Shown: positions 37,501-47,002 of the stretch, in pieces
Layout of the letters: every line of letters starts with the position of its first letter
Numbering within the stretch: position 1 is the first letter of the stretch
Made by a program: the position numbers and the translations under genes
The notes under the pieces: generated by a model
Told to the model about the DNA's origin: nothing
The model's input: only the letters and a program-made list of their open reading frames with translations
The model's database searches: none
Assembly: GCF_000344685.1 (NCBI RefSeq)
Contig: NW_006920411.1
Span: forward strand, 1,827,750-1,891,749
Direction of reading: 5' to 3'
DNA length: 64,000 nt
Source: Gloeophyllum trabeum ATCC 11539
Taxonomy: Eukaryota > Basidiomycota > Agaricomycetes > Gloeophyllales > Gloeophyllaceae

Positions 37501-39688
37501 GCGACTGCGCACACTGCCAAGCTGAAAGATCTTCTCAGTGGTCCTGAAGTTGTGTTACCGTCTGGCTACAAGACCAATGTTGTCATTTACCACCTACGAG
37601 GAGGGACGGGAGCACAACGTACCCTGTATGCCCATCAGATTGCAGCCGCAAAGCGCCTTCATCAGATAGTCTTTACTGACGAAGAACTTGGGCTGGCGAC
37701 GACGGTTGGGCTCGATCTCGAAGGATATGAGCAAATGCCAGGCATCAAGCGAACCTGGATGGTGAACCCATACTCCAAGAAAGTTGCTGACTACAGGCCG
37801 ACAGCGTTCTCAGAAACACCCAGTGAAAAAGGCCCAGAGAAGCATTTACCGGAGCCACCTATCTTCTCATCTCCGCTCAAGGCAAAGACACCCATAGCTC
37901 GGAGACGCGCAAAGAAGAGGAGGGCACCAAGTACAAGTCCTGAAAGTGATCACCGACTTTCGGGTCCGGCTGCATCTGCAAGTATTGTCAAGCAGAAGGA
38001 TGAAGATGTCGCTGCGGATGACATTGAACAGCCAGACGGCAATGTACCAGCCCCGGCTCGGGTGAATCTATCGAGTCCCGGTGATGCCACTGGTGATCGT
38101 GGTCAAACTCCGCAAGGACCGCCATTCTACTGTCGCTGTGGTCTCCGGGGTAACTGGAATGAACTGGCTATTGCTGAGCCTACCATTGAATGCCATATGT
38201 GCGAGAGGTGGTCACATATTGCGTGCCAAAAAGGAGGGCGTGCTAGCCGCTTGACGCCATCCCAGAAGTTCACCTGTGATGACTGCATGCTTCCCCACTT
38301 ATTGCGCCAAAATATGATTCCTAAACCCAGGAGAAAGCGGAGAGTGTATGTATGCTCTGGATTTCCTCGTGAAATGAGAGGGACCTGAAATTATATCTTC
38401 ACAGTCCTCGAACGGTACAAAATAAGAAACCGCCAGCCACACGACTCCTGTAAGTGCAATGAATAAATACATGGGTCCTAGAGAAGTCTAAACGGAGAAC
38501 AGCCCAGGCAAAGGAGCACTTGTTCGTCACGGTGATACTTACTGGTATCCCGTGCGACTGATTGCCTCGAGGCGAAGGGATAATGTTACCGAATGGCAAG
38601 TGAAATGGTGGAGAGGCTGCGTGTTCGCTGATGATAGTGCTGTGGGGTGCTGGGTGCCCGCTGAGCGCGTGGTCGATGAGCTGTGGCAAAACAGAGAAGA
38701 AAGACGCAAGATACGTGTAAGTTACAACATCTCACATGATGTGACCTTTACCTAAAAACATACCTGGTCTAGCTTGGACGTTGGCAGATGGCATGTCAAG
38801 TGCCGGGGATCGAAGATCAGTTACTGGACTTCGATGGTCACGTACCAACTGCAGAGATAAAGACTGTGTTGACCCCACATCAGGAGCTGCTGACACGCCT
38901 CACATATCAGCCGGAAGACGTTACCGAATACATACCTGCTCTGGAAGACATACTCTCCAACGACCATGGGCCTGAATCCCTGAGAAGTGGTACAGTGCCT
39001 CATACCGGGGAGCTTAGCCTGGTCGAGCGGGCTCAGGTCGGGAGCTGGTTCATACATAATATAACAGATGCACGAGCCAAACAGAGCCTATGGGTTGGCC
39101 GTGCGGCATATGCCCATGCCGTGACTTTGCTTCTAGCTAATCGCCACAAAGAGCAAATACTTCAGGAGAGCAAGTACCCTCATAATGGCACCCGCGCTGA
39201 ACAGGATGCTTTCATCCTGGAGAAAGCATACGAACATCAAAAGGGATCTGTGGGCGATGAGTATCTCTCTGCTGATACTGATGTCGACCAGGAATGCTTG
39301 CTGTCGTTCGAGGAGCGCCTCTTCGAGAACTCCGCAGCCGCAGGGGTGGCGGGTAATCATCAGTGGGGTCTCGACGCCGGACCGCATCAAGACAACTGGA
39401 ACCCGTATCAGTACATTCCAAGCTGGTGGAACTATGAGGACCGTGACGAGAGAGAATCCGAACTCGAGGTGAGTGCTCATCCATTTAGAGGCGAAATTTG
39501 GCCTCAGTCGTTGACATTCCATGTTTTGTAAGTACGGTCCTAACTACGTCAAGAGTACTAGCGATACCGTTAATCCTCGAAAGCGCAAGGAAGTCACGCA
39601 GGCAGGACACCGGCCCCTCCCGCGGCCTGCCTATGCCGGACATGCAAAGGAAGACTTGAAGGCGGCTAAAAGACAGAAGTTAACCTGA
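34554..39688 (+). CDS. MULE transposase fused to USP/USPL1-like peptidase, PHD finger and Tudor/PWWP-like domain
   Basis: Seven exons fit: 34554-35699, 35752-36283, 36340-36878, 36937-38345, 38503-38716, 38773-39468 and 39533-39688, giving 1,563 residues with no stop or frameshift. Residues 60-200 are a Cys/His-rich, WRKY-GCM1-like region (CRGMIRCDHTECQIII, CRCGGKLTWFECN, NIGKHDHARLTHK). The transposase follows: D311 in VTDAAHGFW, D385 in VVDFSEAQR, and E521 in TTNAEESMHW. Next is a cysteine peptidase resembling USP/USPL1: C649 in NNSCWLDTALELLF, H904 in QQHFITRF and D920 in YTYDGQ. A basic linker leads to a PHD finger (about 1138-1190, CRCG..CHMC..H..C..CDDC). Exon 5 encodes a small beta-rich, Tudor/PWWP-like domain (YWYPVRLI, WQVKWWRGCVF). 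The C-terminal 280 residues are unrecognised. Start alternatives: 34350 and 34563. Confidence 0.82.
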
Positions 39689-39910
39689 ACTTGCTGTATA
39701 TCAATGACTGTCCATGCGAACGATGGACCTCTAAGCTGGGCAAGCTGGGCAATAAGTGCTTTATTCTCAGAAAGCAGTAATATTATTCATTATATATGTG
39801 TTGTCTCGGGGCAGAATGTGTACTAGAAACGTGATGGGAAGGACTTAATGATATTGGAACAACCGGCTGGCGAACCACTCAAGTACTAAGTACTCATTAC
39901 TCGCTCAGGC

Positions 39911-39954
39911 ATGCCTCTGCAATGCCTCTGCAGATCCTCTGCGATGCCTCTGCA
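39911..39954 (+). repeat. right subterminal CCTCTGC copies
   Basis: Four CCTCTGC copies in 44 bp, in the same strand orientation as the array at 33601-33740. The last copy is part of the 15-base block shared with the left end. Confidence 0.75.
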
Positions 39955-39999
39955 CGACCTCGGCAATCCGCGTCATGCCTCGGCACTTTTCCTGTGCCC
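39920..39999 (-). repeat. right terminal inverted repeat
   Basis: Ends ...CTTTTCCTGTGCCC on the plus strand and pairs inverted with 32463-32540. The symmetric 45-base spacing of the identical block from each end fixes the borders fairly well. Confidence 0.75.
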
Positions 40000-40005
40000 A
40001 AAAAG
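40000..40005. repeat. right copy of the target-site string
   Basis: AAAAAG directly after the TGCCC end, identical to 32457-32462. Confidence 0.6.
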
Positions 40006-40037
40006 GAACTCGATATGACTGGCAGAGACTTTCTGCT

Positions 40038-41238
40038 ATGTCCTGGGTCTGTCGAAGTTCACTCAAGCTCTTCCCCCCTGCCCGAGCGTTCCATGCTTCG
40101 ACAATTCGGAAGGCCTCAGGATCAGCGAGTCCTCAATATAACATCCAGCAACTGAACAGGGCGAGGCGTCGGGGCGTATACGTTTGGGTGGCTGTTGGAT
40201 TATCCTCGTCAATATATCTGTTCTGGCCTGCAAAATCCCGTGCAGCTCCAACGAAATCCAATGCCTCCCTATCTCCTTCGTACTTTACTCCGGCCAAAGT
40301 CACATTGAGTGAACCCACGGGGCCAGATACCAAGCTAATTGAGCTGACCTTTCCCCCGCACTTGCTGAAGAACTTGAACGATTCCTGTGCCTTCCACCCT
40401 ATATGGTCAATATGCATCAAAGACGATGACATCCAGGTTGAGCGACCGTATACTCCGCTGGAAGGAATTGATCAGGATGGGCGCATGAAGTTTTGGGTCA
40501 AGAAATATTCCAGTGGTGAAGTAGGCAGATGGCTTCACTCCAGGAAAATCGGTGACTCGATAGAAATTCGAGGTCCTGTCACGACGTGGAGCTGGAAGGA
40601 CAATGAATGGGATGAGGTCGTCATGGTATGTCTATCTGTCATTCCGAAGCCGTTCTCCTCATCCGAAGCCATGCGCAGATATCCGGAGGCACGGGGATCA
40701 CTCCCTTCTATCAATTGTTGCACCACGTATTCGACAAGGAGCCATCAATAGCATCCTCTAAGACTCACTTTACTCTGCTGCACTCTTCGCGTGCCGCTGA
40801 TCAGCTACCTCCGTCAAGCATGCTTCAGACACTCCATAACTATACACAATCTCAGCCGAAAAGTTTCTCCCTGCGTCTATTTGTAGACTCGCGCCCATCA
40901 GGAGTCCATTCGACGAAAAACCAAATTCCGCTTTCAGAGGGTCGTATAGGGAAGTCGGAAATACAGCAAGCATTAAGCCGAACGTCCAGCCAGAGCTGGG
41001 GAAAAATCTTTGGGAGCAGCACCAGCGAGTCTGATGCGTCACAAAGAAAGGTTCTGTTCCTTGTATGTGGACCTGATCAGTGAGTGCCATTCCGGAGTGG
41101 TATGTGACGTCTGCTCATCATTGCACCAGGATGATATCTGCTATTGCTGGTCCTTTCGGTCGAAACCTTACACAGGGAGATGTAGGCGGATTCCTAGGCG
41201 AACTAGGATATAAGTCGGAGCAGGTGTGGAAGCTATGA
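40038..41238 (+). CDS. mitochondrial FAD/NAD(P)H oxidoreductase of the cytochrome b5 reductase fold (Cyc2-like)
   Basis: Three exons (40038-40625, 40679-41079, 41130-41238) give 365 residues. The start at ATG 40038 (MSWVCRSSLKLFPPARAFH) is Arg/Ser-rich without acidic residues, as in mitochondrial presequences, and a membrane span follows (VWVAVGLSSSIYLFW). The FAD-binding half shows ERPYTPLEG and GEVGRWLHSRKIGDSIEIRG. The NAD(P)-binding half shows ISGGTGITPFYQLLHHV, FTLLHSSRAADQ and VLFLVCGPDQMISAIAGP. In yeast, Cyc2 is an inner-membrane flavoprotein that supports haem attachment to cytochrome c; that role is inferred. The start codon is only about 38 bp from the transposon end, and an in-frame ATG (39975) lies inside the right repeat. 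Confidence 0.85.
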
Positions 41239-41603
41239 GAATGTTGTTTCCGTTTGCTCTCCCGGGAAAAGTCTTGGGGTAGCGGACGAATCCTTAGAGC
41301 TACAGTAGATCTAATGGTTGCATCGTCTGTGCTTGAATAGTCACAGGCGTCTCTTCATCTGTATATGCTGGCCGAATTAGTAGCTTATATTCCTGCTCTG
41401 GCGAGTAGCGACACCGCAGTCCGATAATCTAGTTTCTGTAGGAGTCACCAGAAAGGTATTGGGATCGTTTCTACCGCATATGGTGCGGCCCCTTCCTAAA
41501 GTAGCACGTTCCGGACGTTCCCATGCCACAAATCTTTGTGGCAAACCGCATCTCCGCGTCGACTATTGTACCTCATTGTCTTAGCCTCGATCCCTTCGCC
41601 TGT
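41239..41603. other. intergenic between Cyc2-like and MED18 genes
   Basis: About 365 bp, both neighbours on the plus strand. An in-frame ATG at 41523 could extend MED18 by 27 residues; otherwise I see nothing. Confidence 0.4.
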
Positions 41604-42443
41604 ATGATATCCTCGTCTCAAAGCTCTACGGGATCCCGTACAGCCCAATCATCGGACGGCAAAGTTGTGACTCTGTACGAAGTAGCTTTATTCGGCGAGT
41701 TCTTCTCCAAGGACCTCAAGGCGATTCGAGAAAGGTTCGGGCTGCACAGTGAAGCTGCGCAGGCCATGCATTGTCGAGAGATCCTGCTGGAGCCCTTGGA
41801 TGCAAAGAGCCAGCGGGACAGTGGGGTAGATCCTATTATGCTGAGGGCGAGGAAGGAGCTGCTGGAGCCTAATGCTGGATGGTACGTGCTTGCCCATCTC
41901 TGTATCACTAGTGAGATCACAGTGCTGACTACAGACCAAAAGGGCACTGTATTCATACTCCAAGCCAGAGCCCACCAAGCTTTACTCGGACGCGACAGTA
42001 CGGCCATGGGCTACTGTCCAAGTTATCGGTGATGCACTGAGCTTCGCGTCCGCTATGGGCTACGTGTAAGCCGGTGTTCTTTGAGCTACAAGTGGCAGTA
42101 ATGACACACACGCGTATCCGTATTATTGCAGTCGACGGTCTCAGATATATAAACGAGGGTATTCCTTCCGGAGGGGACCTCTGGTCATCCAGATGTTCCA
42201 GCAGGAACAGGTGAGCAAGGCTGCAGCCACTTATATGATCATTTCTTTATGATGTTCCAGGTCGACCCCAAGACACAGAAACCGAGCCCAGCACACGCAG
42301 ACACCCTATGGGAAGTCGAAGTCAAGAACGCCCAGCCTGCGAGGAACACGCAAGAAAGACCCTTGACGGCACTCATCCAGGAAGTCTTGAAAGTGCAAGA
42401 ACTTATGAAAGGATTACTCGATCTACGACGGCAGGATCTATGA
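41604..42443 (+). CDS. MED18: Mediator complex subunit 18
   Basis: Head-module subunit of Mediator, which links transcription factors to RNA polymerase II. Four exons (41604-41885, 41935-42065, 42132-42210, 42261-42443) give 224 residues. Diagnostic sequence: VVTLYEVALFGEFFSKDLKA, then GLHSEAAQAMHCREILLEP near the N-terminus, PWATVQVIGDALSFASAMGY in the middle, and IQMFQQEQVDP with LWEVEVKNAQPAR towards the end. The last residues form a helix (LIQEVLKVQELMKGLLDL), as in other Med18 proteins. The first intron needs a GTGCTT donor, weaker than the rest. The 3' end faces BCD1 with only 22 bp between stop codons. Confidence 0.9.
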
Positions 42444-42465
42444 CACGCTTTGAAAAACGTGAAAT

Positions 42466-43919
42466 TTACATCCCTTGAGCTCGGAGTATCTCCTGGGCTG
42501 CTGTCCGTACGACTTGTTCCAGCTTGTCATCGTCATCTGACTGTCCCCAATCCAGGTCCTCCTCGTCTTCGAGCGACTGTGCTGCCTTGACTTTCGCAAC
42601 CAGTTCCTCGTAATTAACTTCCTCGCCAGGAGCATCGTCGTCGAGTGTGGTAGTGTCTTCTGGATCAATATCGTCCCCTTCCACCTCATCCACTCCCTCG
42701 CCTCCCTCATCTCCTCCAGCCACTTCTCCTTCATCCAGTCTGCTAGGCATATCCGTTTCTGCGTCGCTCCCACCGTAGTCTCCCAAAGTTATCAACACGT
42801 TCCTCTCTTCCTCCTCGTCAGCGCTCCCATAGCCGCCCAGCAACCCGCGGATCGCCTTCACGTCAATTTTCCGTCTCTTCGGCTTCCTCTCATCTTCTCC
42901 CACTTGAATGGCCCCGCTGTCGTCAATGACCGTCCCATGGAAGCTGCCGTCCTCGAATATCTCGATACAAGGATATTCTACAAAAGATTTATTCCGGAGC
43001 AGAGACGAGAGCTTCTGCGTTGGGTCGAACTTGTAATATCCCGTCTTGGGTTGTCTGGTCAAATTTGTAGCTATACCGGAGGGTGCGGGCATAACACAGG
43101 TCGGGATGACGAACCCTTCGGGATCGTCAGGGTCAGGCATGACCAAGCTCTTCACCCACGCAGGAGTGCCCTTCTCTTTCTTGCCCTTGGGTCGCTCGGT
43201 CACTTGCTTTTGCAAAAGAGCCAAGAGAGACGTGTTAATGTCGTTCCTATGAGTGAGGAGGGTTACAGTCGGGTGCGATTGACCGGCTAGGGCGAGAGGG
43301 TCTGGTGGGGGATGGAACTTGAACTCGATAGTGAGAAGCGCGGTTTGGTTTCTAGTGAACGGAGACAGATGTCAGATAGTGTGTGCGCTGAACGACTGTT
43401 AGGTCAGTAGACGTACTTGAAATCCCAGGCAGATTGATTGAGCTTCCTTTTCTCCATTCCATCAGGCAGGAGCTCCATATCAATATCTCTGAAATCCAAC
43501 TGCATCTTCAGGATATCCCTCTTCGTTCTCCCGAGTCCCTTCCCACCGCCTCTGCCCCTTCCCCTGCCCCTCATACCCCGCGCCCGAGTACCGGAACTCG
43601 CATTTGCATGATAGCCGCCTTGCGCGATTTCTCTCCCCATTTCAACCACCTTCCTGCCAACTTCTTCGAGATAGACATAGTCATCCATCATGGTCCCCCA
43701 GCTGTACTTGTTCATAGGCACATAGGCGGCCTTGTTCCGCACTCCCGAGCATCCTGTACGAGCTTTATGCGCGGTAGAGCAAGGTAGAGAGCAAGTACGG
43801 ATGGTGCATCTCGGGCAAGTGTACTTTGGAGGATGTTCGTTGCAGATAGAGCATAGCTGCGGAGGTGCGCTGCTTGTGGAAGCTGTGAGTTGAGCAGAGG
43901 TAGCGACGATGTCTGTCAT
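42466..43919 (-). CDS. BCD1: box C/D snoRNP assembly factor BCD1 (HIT zinc finger)
   Basis: Nuclear factor needed for box C/D snoRNP assembly and so for rRNA processing and methylation. It starts at ATG 43919 (MTDIVATSAQLTAST). A HIT zinc finger lies at about residues 22-60: CSICNEHPPKYTCPRC, then CSLPCSTAH and CSGVRN. The conserved stretch YVPMNKYSWGTMMDDYVYLE follows, then a Gly/Arg-rich RGRGRGRGGGKG segment, LDFRDIDMELLPDGMEKRKL and NQSAWDFK before the intron. The second exon has PYIEIF-type sequence (VEYPCIEIFEDGSFHGTVID) and a strongly acidic tail. The two large exons are separated by at least one intron near 43,290-43,420. Confidence 0.9.
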
Positions 43920-44202
43920 GGCGTCCTCAGAGACCTTCAGACAAATCCGTGGGAATTGTACAAGAGAACGGTGATTGGCTGCTCGCTGGATGACGTCCTT
44001 GTTACTTGTTATGACTACTGCGAGATGACTGAAATGCTTGGGAAATAACGCTCTAGTGATTGGTGATCCACCGGGGAAGCAGTACATGGATATAATGCAG
44101 AGGATAAAGAAAGAATATGGATACAGAACTATACAGAATTAACAGCAGATCCGAGCATTAAGCAGTAGATGCCTTATAGCAGCAAAACAAGTCTATCATG
44201 AA

Positions 44203-45308
44203 TCATATGTCGTCCATGCCCAAGTCAATCTCGACCTTCTCGCCTGGCTTGAAGGCAGGCAACCCTTCGCAGATAATCAGCGGGCGGCACGGAACAATCA
44301 CAAACGCAAACCCACCTCTATACGGGCAGCTCTCACAGCGGAATGCGTCCCCAAGGAAGCAGCTTCCACAGCTACTCGTCGCCTTTGGTGCTGCAGCGGC
44401 AGCCGCAAGCAATCTATCCCTCTCGCTCTGCTCAACTTCCACCGTCTGACCGTCAATCTTTCCATCCAGCATGACCACCTTGCTCTGGGCAAGCTCCTCT
44501 GCCTCCAACTCGGCCAAACCACACGTGCAGTTCTTGCACGCCTTCTTTCGCCGCGGCGCACCCTTCACAGCAGGCTCACACGTCGGCACTGGCCGCTCGC
44601 GGTCCGCGGGCGTGAGCAGCTTTTCAGCGTCGATCGTAGGCGTCGACGGGGCATTCAGTGTCCACAATGCTTTCTTCGCAGATTTACGGTCTGGATCTCC
44701 TCTTCGCCGCAGGGAAACAGCTGGTGCGGCAGCCGATGCTGCGGGTGCAGGCGCCACAGATCGGTTTTTGATCCCAAGGGTCTGACCAATGGCATGTGCG
44801 GGTTTCTGAGCAATGATGGTGCCTTCATTGGGTAAGGAAGACAGGAGAGTAAACCCAGCGAGAGTGAGTTCGGACGGCAGGGTGGACAGGGAAGATGCCA
44901 GGTTCAGGACGTGCAGCGTACCCAGGGGCTCCAAGCCTGCGAATAGCTGCGCAAGCAACGTGGATATCCTGGGCATGAGCTGTTCATATTCCGCGGCTGA
45001 CAGCGTGACATGGACGGAAGCGTATCGTGAGGGCGTCAGTTCAGTCGCTATACCGCAGAAGATCCCGATGAGATATGAACAGAGAGACGAGGATTGAAAA
45101 ACACACCTCCTTCCAGCAACCTATCAAGCATCTGCCTATCAACCTGTCTGTTGGCCTCCAGGTCGGAGACGAGACTCTGGAACTTCCCATCCTGGGCAGT
45201 AGCCAGAGAACCAATCGCTAATGCAGGCCCCTTCCGTGGAACAGCGGCGACCACCTTGGGCGACGAAGCAGCGGACTCTGCAGGCAGGTATATTGCGGTG
45301 GGCGACAT
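44203..45308 (-). CDS. DRE2: anamorsin/Dre2, cytosolic iron-sulfur cluster assembly protein
   Basis: Receives electrons from Tah18 and feeds early cytosolic iron-sulfur cluster assembly; part also sits in the mitochondrial intermembrane space in yeast. It starts at ATG 45308 (MSPTAIYLPAESAASS), with an intron near 45,000-45,110. A degenerate methyltransferase-like N-terminal domain is followed by a linker and two cluster motifs. The first contains ACKNCTCGLAE with an upstream Cys (TCEPAVK). The second is CGSCFLGDAFRCESCPYRG, a CX2C-X7-CX2C pattern. The typical end LPAFKPGEKVEIDLGMDDI closes the protein. All ligand cysteines are intact. Confidence 0.95.
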
Positions 45309-45754
45309 GGTATCGGTCTACGGAGGTCAGGAAAAACCGACTGGTCAAATGGAGCGATGTATTTTATGACTTTCCAAAATGTGGCTTAGTGAACCGTGGG
45401 AATTCGGAATTTCGGGGATAATCCCCAAGGTCTCCCGGTCATGGGGCGAGTCAAGATTGGCCCATTGGCTCGCCACCATTTCAGCTCGAACACAAGACCC
45501 ACCATCGACAGCGAAGAACAAACCCAGAGTGCACTCGGAGGTGTAGAACGTTAATTTCGCGACCAGACCAGAGACAACTACAACAGACTCGGAGGGGATA
45601 GTACGCTAGAAGAAAGCCAGAAGAACAGCGGAAACCAGCTGATAAATAGCACCATAATAGAGATGTCGAAAGCAGAATTCATAATGTATAGTAAGCAACG
45701 CCGCACCAAAAATCAGACACTCTCAGCCCTTCAATCATCGCAGTCATCAGCTAG
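45309..45754. other. intergenic between forkhead 3' end and DRE2 start
   Basis: About 445 bp; both genes are on the minus strand, so this holds the DRE2 promoter and the forkhead 3' untranslated region. No gene seen. Confidence 0.4.
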
Positions 45755-47002
45755 TCACTGCTGCTCCGGGGACTCCTCCTGCATCCCATTAGCATTGGGA
45801 TCCATGCCTGGCGGAGGAGGACCGGGCATGCCCTCGCCAGGGTACGGGGGAGCCATTAAGGCCGTCCTAACGCGGAACAGCATCATGCGATACCAGTCCT
45901 GCTCGGCGCCTGCCTTCTCCTGCTCGGACGTGACCGTCTGCAGATGCTGCAGCTCCTTCACCCACGTGCGATGCCAATCGACGTTACCGTGCTCGTCGAG
46001 CTCGAAGCTGTCCTCGGTGCGCATAAGGCCTGGCGGTGGTGGCGGGTAATGCAGGCCTGGTGGTGGCATCATGGCAAACGCAGGATCGAATCTTACCGGT
46101 GCGCGTTAGCAAACATCAGTACGTGGAAAGTTGCTGGATATACTCACGGAGGATACGGCGGTGGGAAGGGACCAGGCCGGCTCGGACCAGCGCCCTCCGG
46201 GCCCATGGGCGGCTGCTGGACAAACTGGCCATGAGGATCGTCGAAGGGCGCGTTCGGCGGGGGCTGGAATTCTGGCATGGTTCCATTCGGCGGCTGTTGC
46301 TGCTGGGGTTGCTCCTCCGATATATGTCTCTCGCTCTTTTTCGTCTTTTTCTTCCGGATACGATGGACACCAGTGCGAGGATCGACGTTATCGTTCACCG
46401 TCCAGTACGAGCCTTTGCCCCGATCCGTCAGTGGACGTGCTACTTTCTCAAAGCACGGGTTGAGGGACAGATTGTGGCGGACGGAGTTCTGAGACAAGTG
46501 AGCCGGTCAGCGAAGGGTAGATCGGGAGTCAGACAGGACGATCTACTCACCTTCCAGCCCGGAGGAGCAGTCCTGAAGTATGGGAACTGGAACGGAACAT
46601 GAGCGCCGCCTCCACGACCCATCGGCTCTAATCACATACCCTCGACTCGATTGCATAGTATATATCTTCCAACAACAACTTCCCAGTCGGAGACCCCTTA
46701 ATAGCATACCTGAGAGGCAAACACCCGTGAGAACCTCCTATGCGCAAACAACAAACAGCATCGAGACAGAAGCCCGCCACTCACCGTATAAGCGTCGAAT
46801 ACGGGTAGAACGGCTTGCTCCCAGGCGGGCCATCCCGGAGAGAATCGAGGTTAATGGGCAGCCCACCAGTGAGCTCATGGTCGCTGGCGTCAGGATAGTA
46901 AGAGCCCGGTGGCATCATACTGCCGGGGCTGGGCGGTGCGCCCTGCTGAGGACCACCGAGCATGCTCGGGGAGAGGATCTGCGGACTCTGCTGCTGCGAC
47001 AT
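45755..47002 (-). CDS. forkhead transcription factor
   Basis: Nuclear DNA-binding regulator. The forkhead domain is spread over exons: [61 protein letters not shown], and [14 protein letters not shown]. Helix 3 (NSVRHNLSL), which reads the major groove, is intact. Next is a basic stretch [13 protein letters not shown], likely a nuclear localisation signal. The rest is Pro/Gln-rich and disordered, with a conserved-looking helix [20 protein letters not shown] near the end. The first ATG is 47002 ([15 protein letters not shown]); upstream the frame continues with coding-like His/Asp-rich residues, so a further 5' exon may exist. Orthology to a named fungal forkhead gene is not resolved. Confidence 0.86.

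Larger units (their letters stand above)
32463..39999 (+). mobile_element. Mutator-like (MULE) DNA transposon, about 7.5 kb, apparently intact
   Basis: The ends are GGGCA and TGCCC and are part of imperfect terminal inverted repeats. 18 of the first 23 bases match, and a 15-base identical block (TGCAGAGGCATCGCA) lies exactly 45 bases inside both ends (32508-32522 and, inverted, 39940-39954). The same AAAAAG string abuts both ends; a 9-bp duplication CCCAAAAAG is possible if the right end is set at 39996. Subterminal CCTCTGC repeats occur near both ends. Inside lies one long gene for a DDE transposase with extra domains. The Cys/His N-terminus, the DDE pattern and the repeat structure point to the Mutator superfamily; the name of the family is unknown to me. 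The insertion separates NPC1 from the Cyc2-like gene. Confidence 0.8.

Noticed and set aside
32463..39999. Assignment to the KDZ (Kyakuja-Dileera-Zisupton) or CACTA superfamily
   Set aside because: Those are common in mushroom genomes, but the GCM/WRKY-like N-terminus, the TTNAEES-type catalytic Glu motif and GGG-starting ends fit Mutator better.
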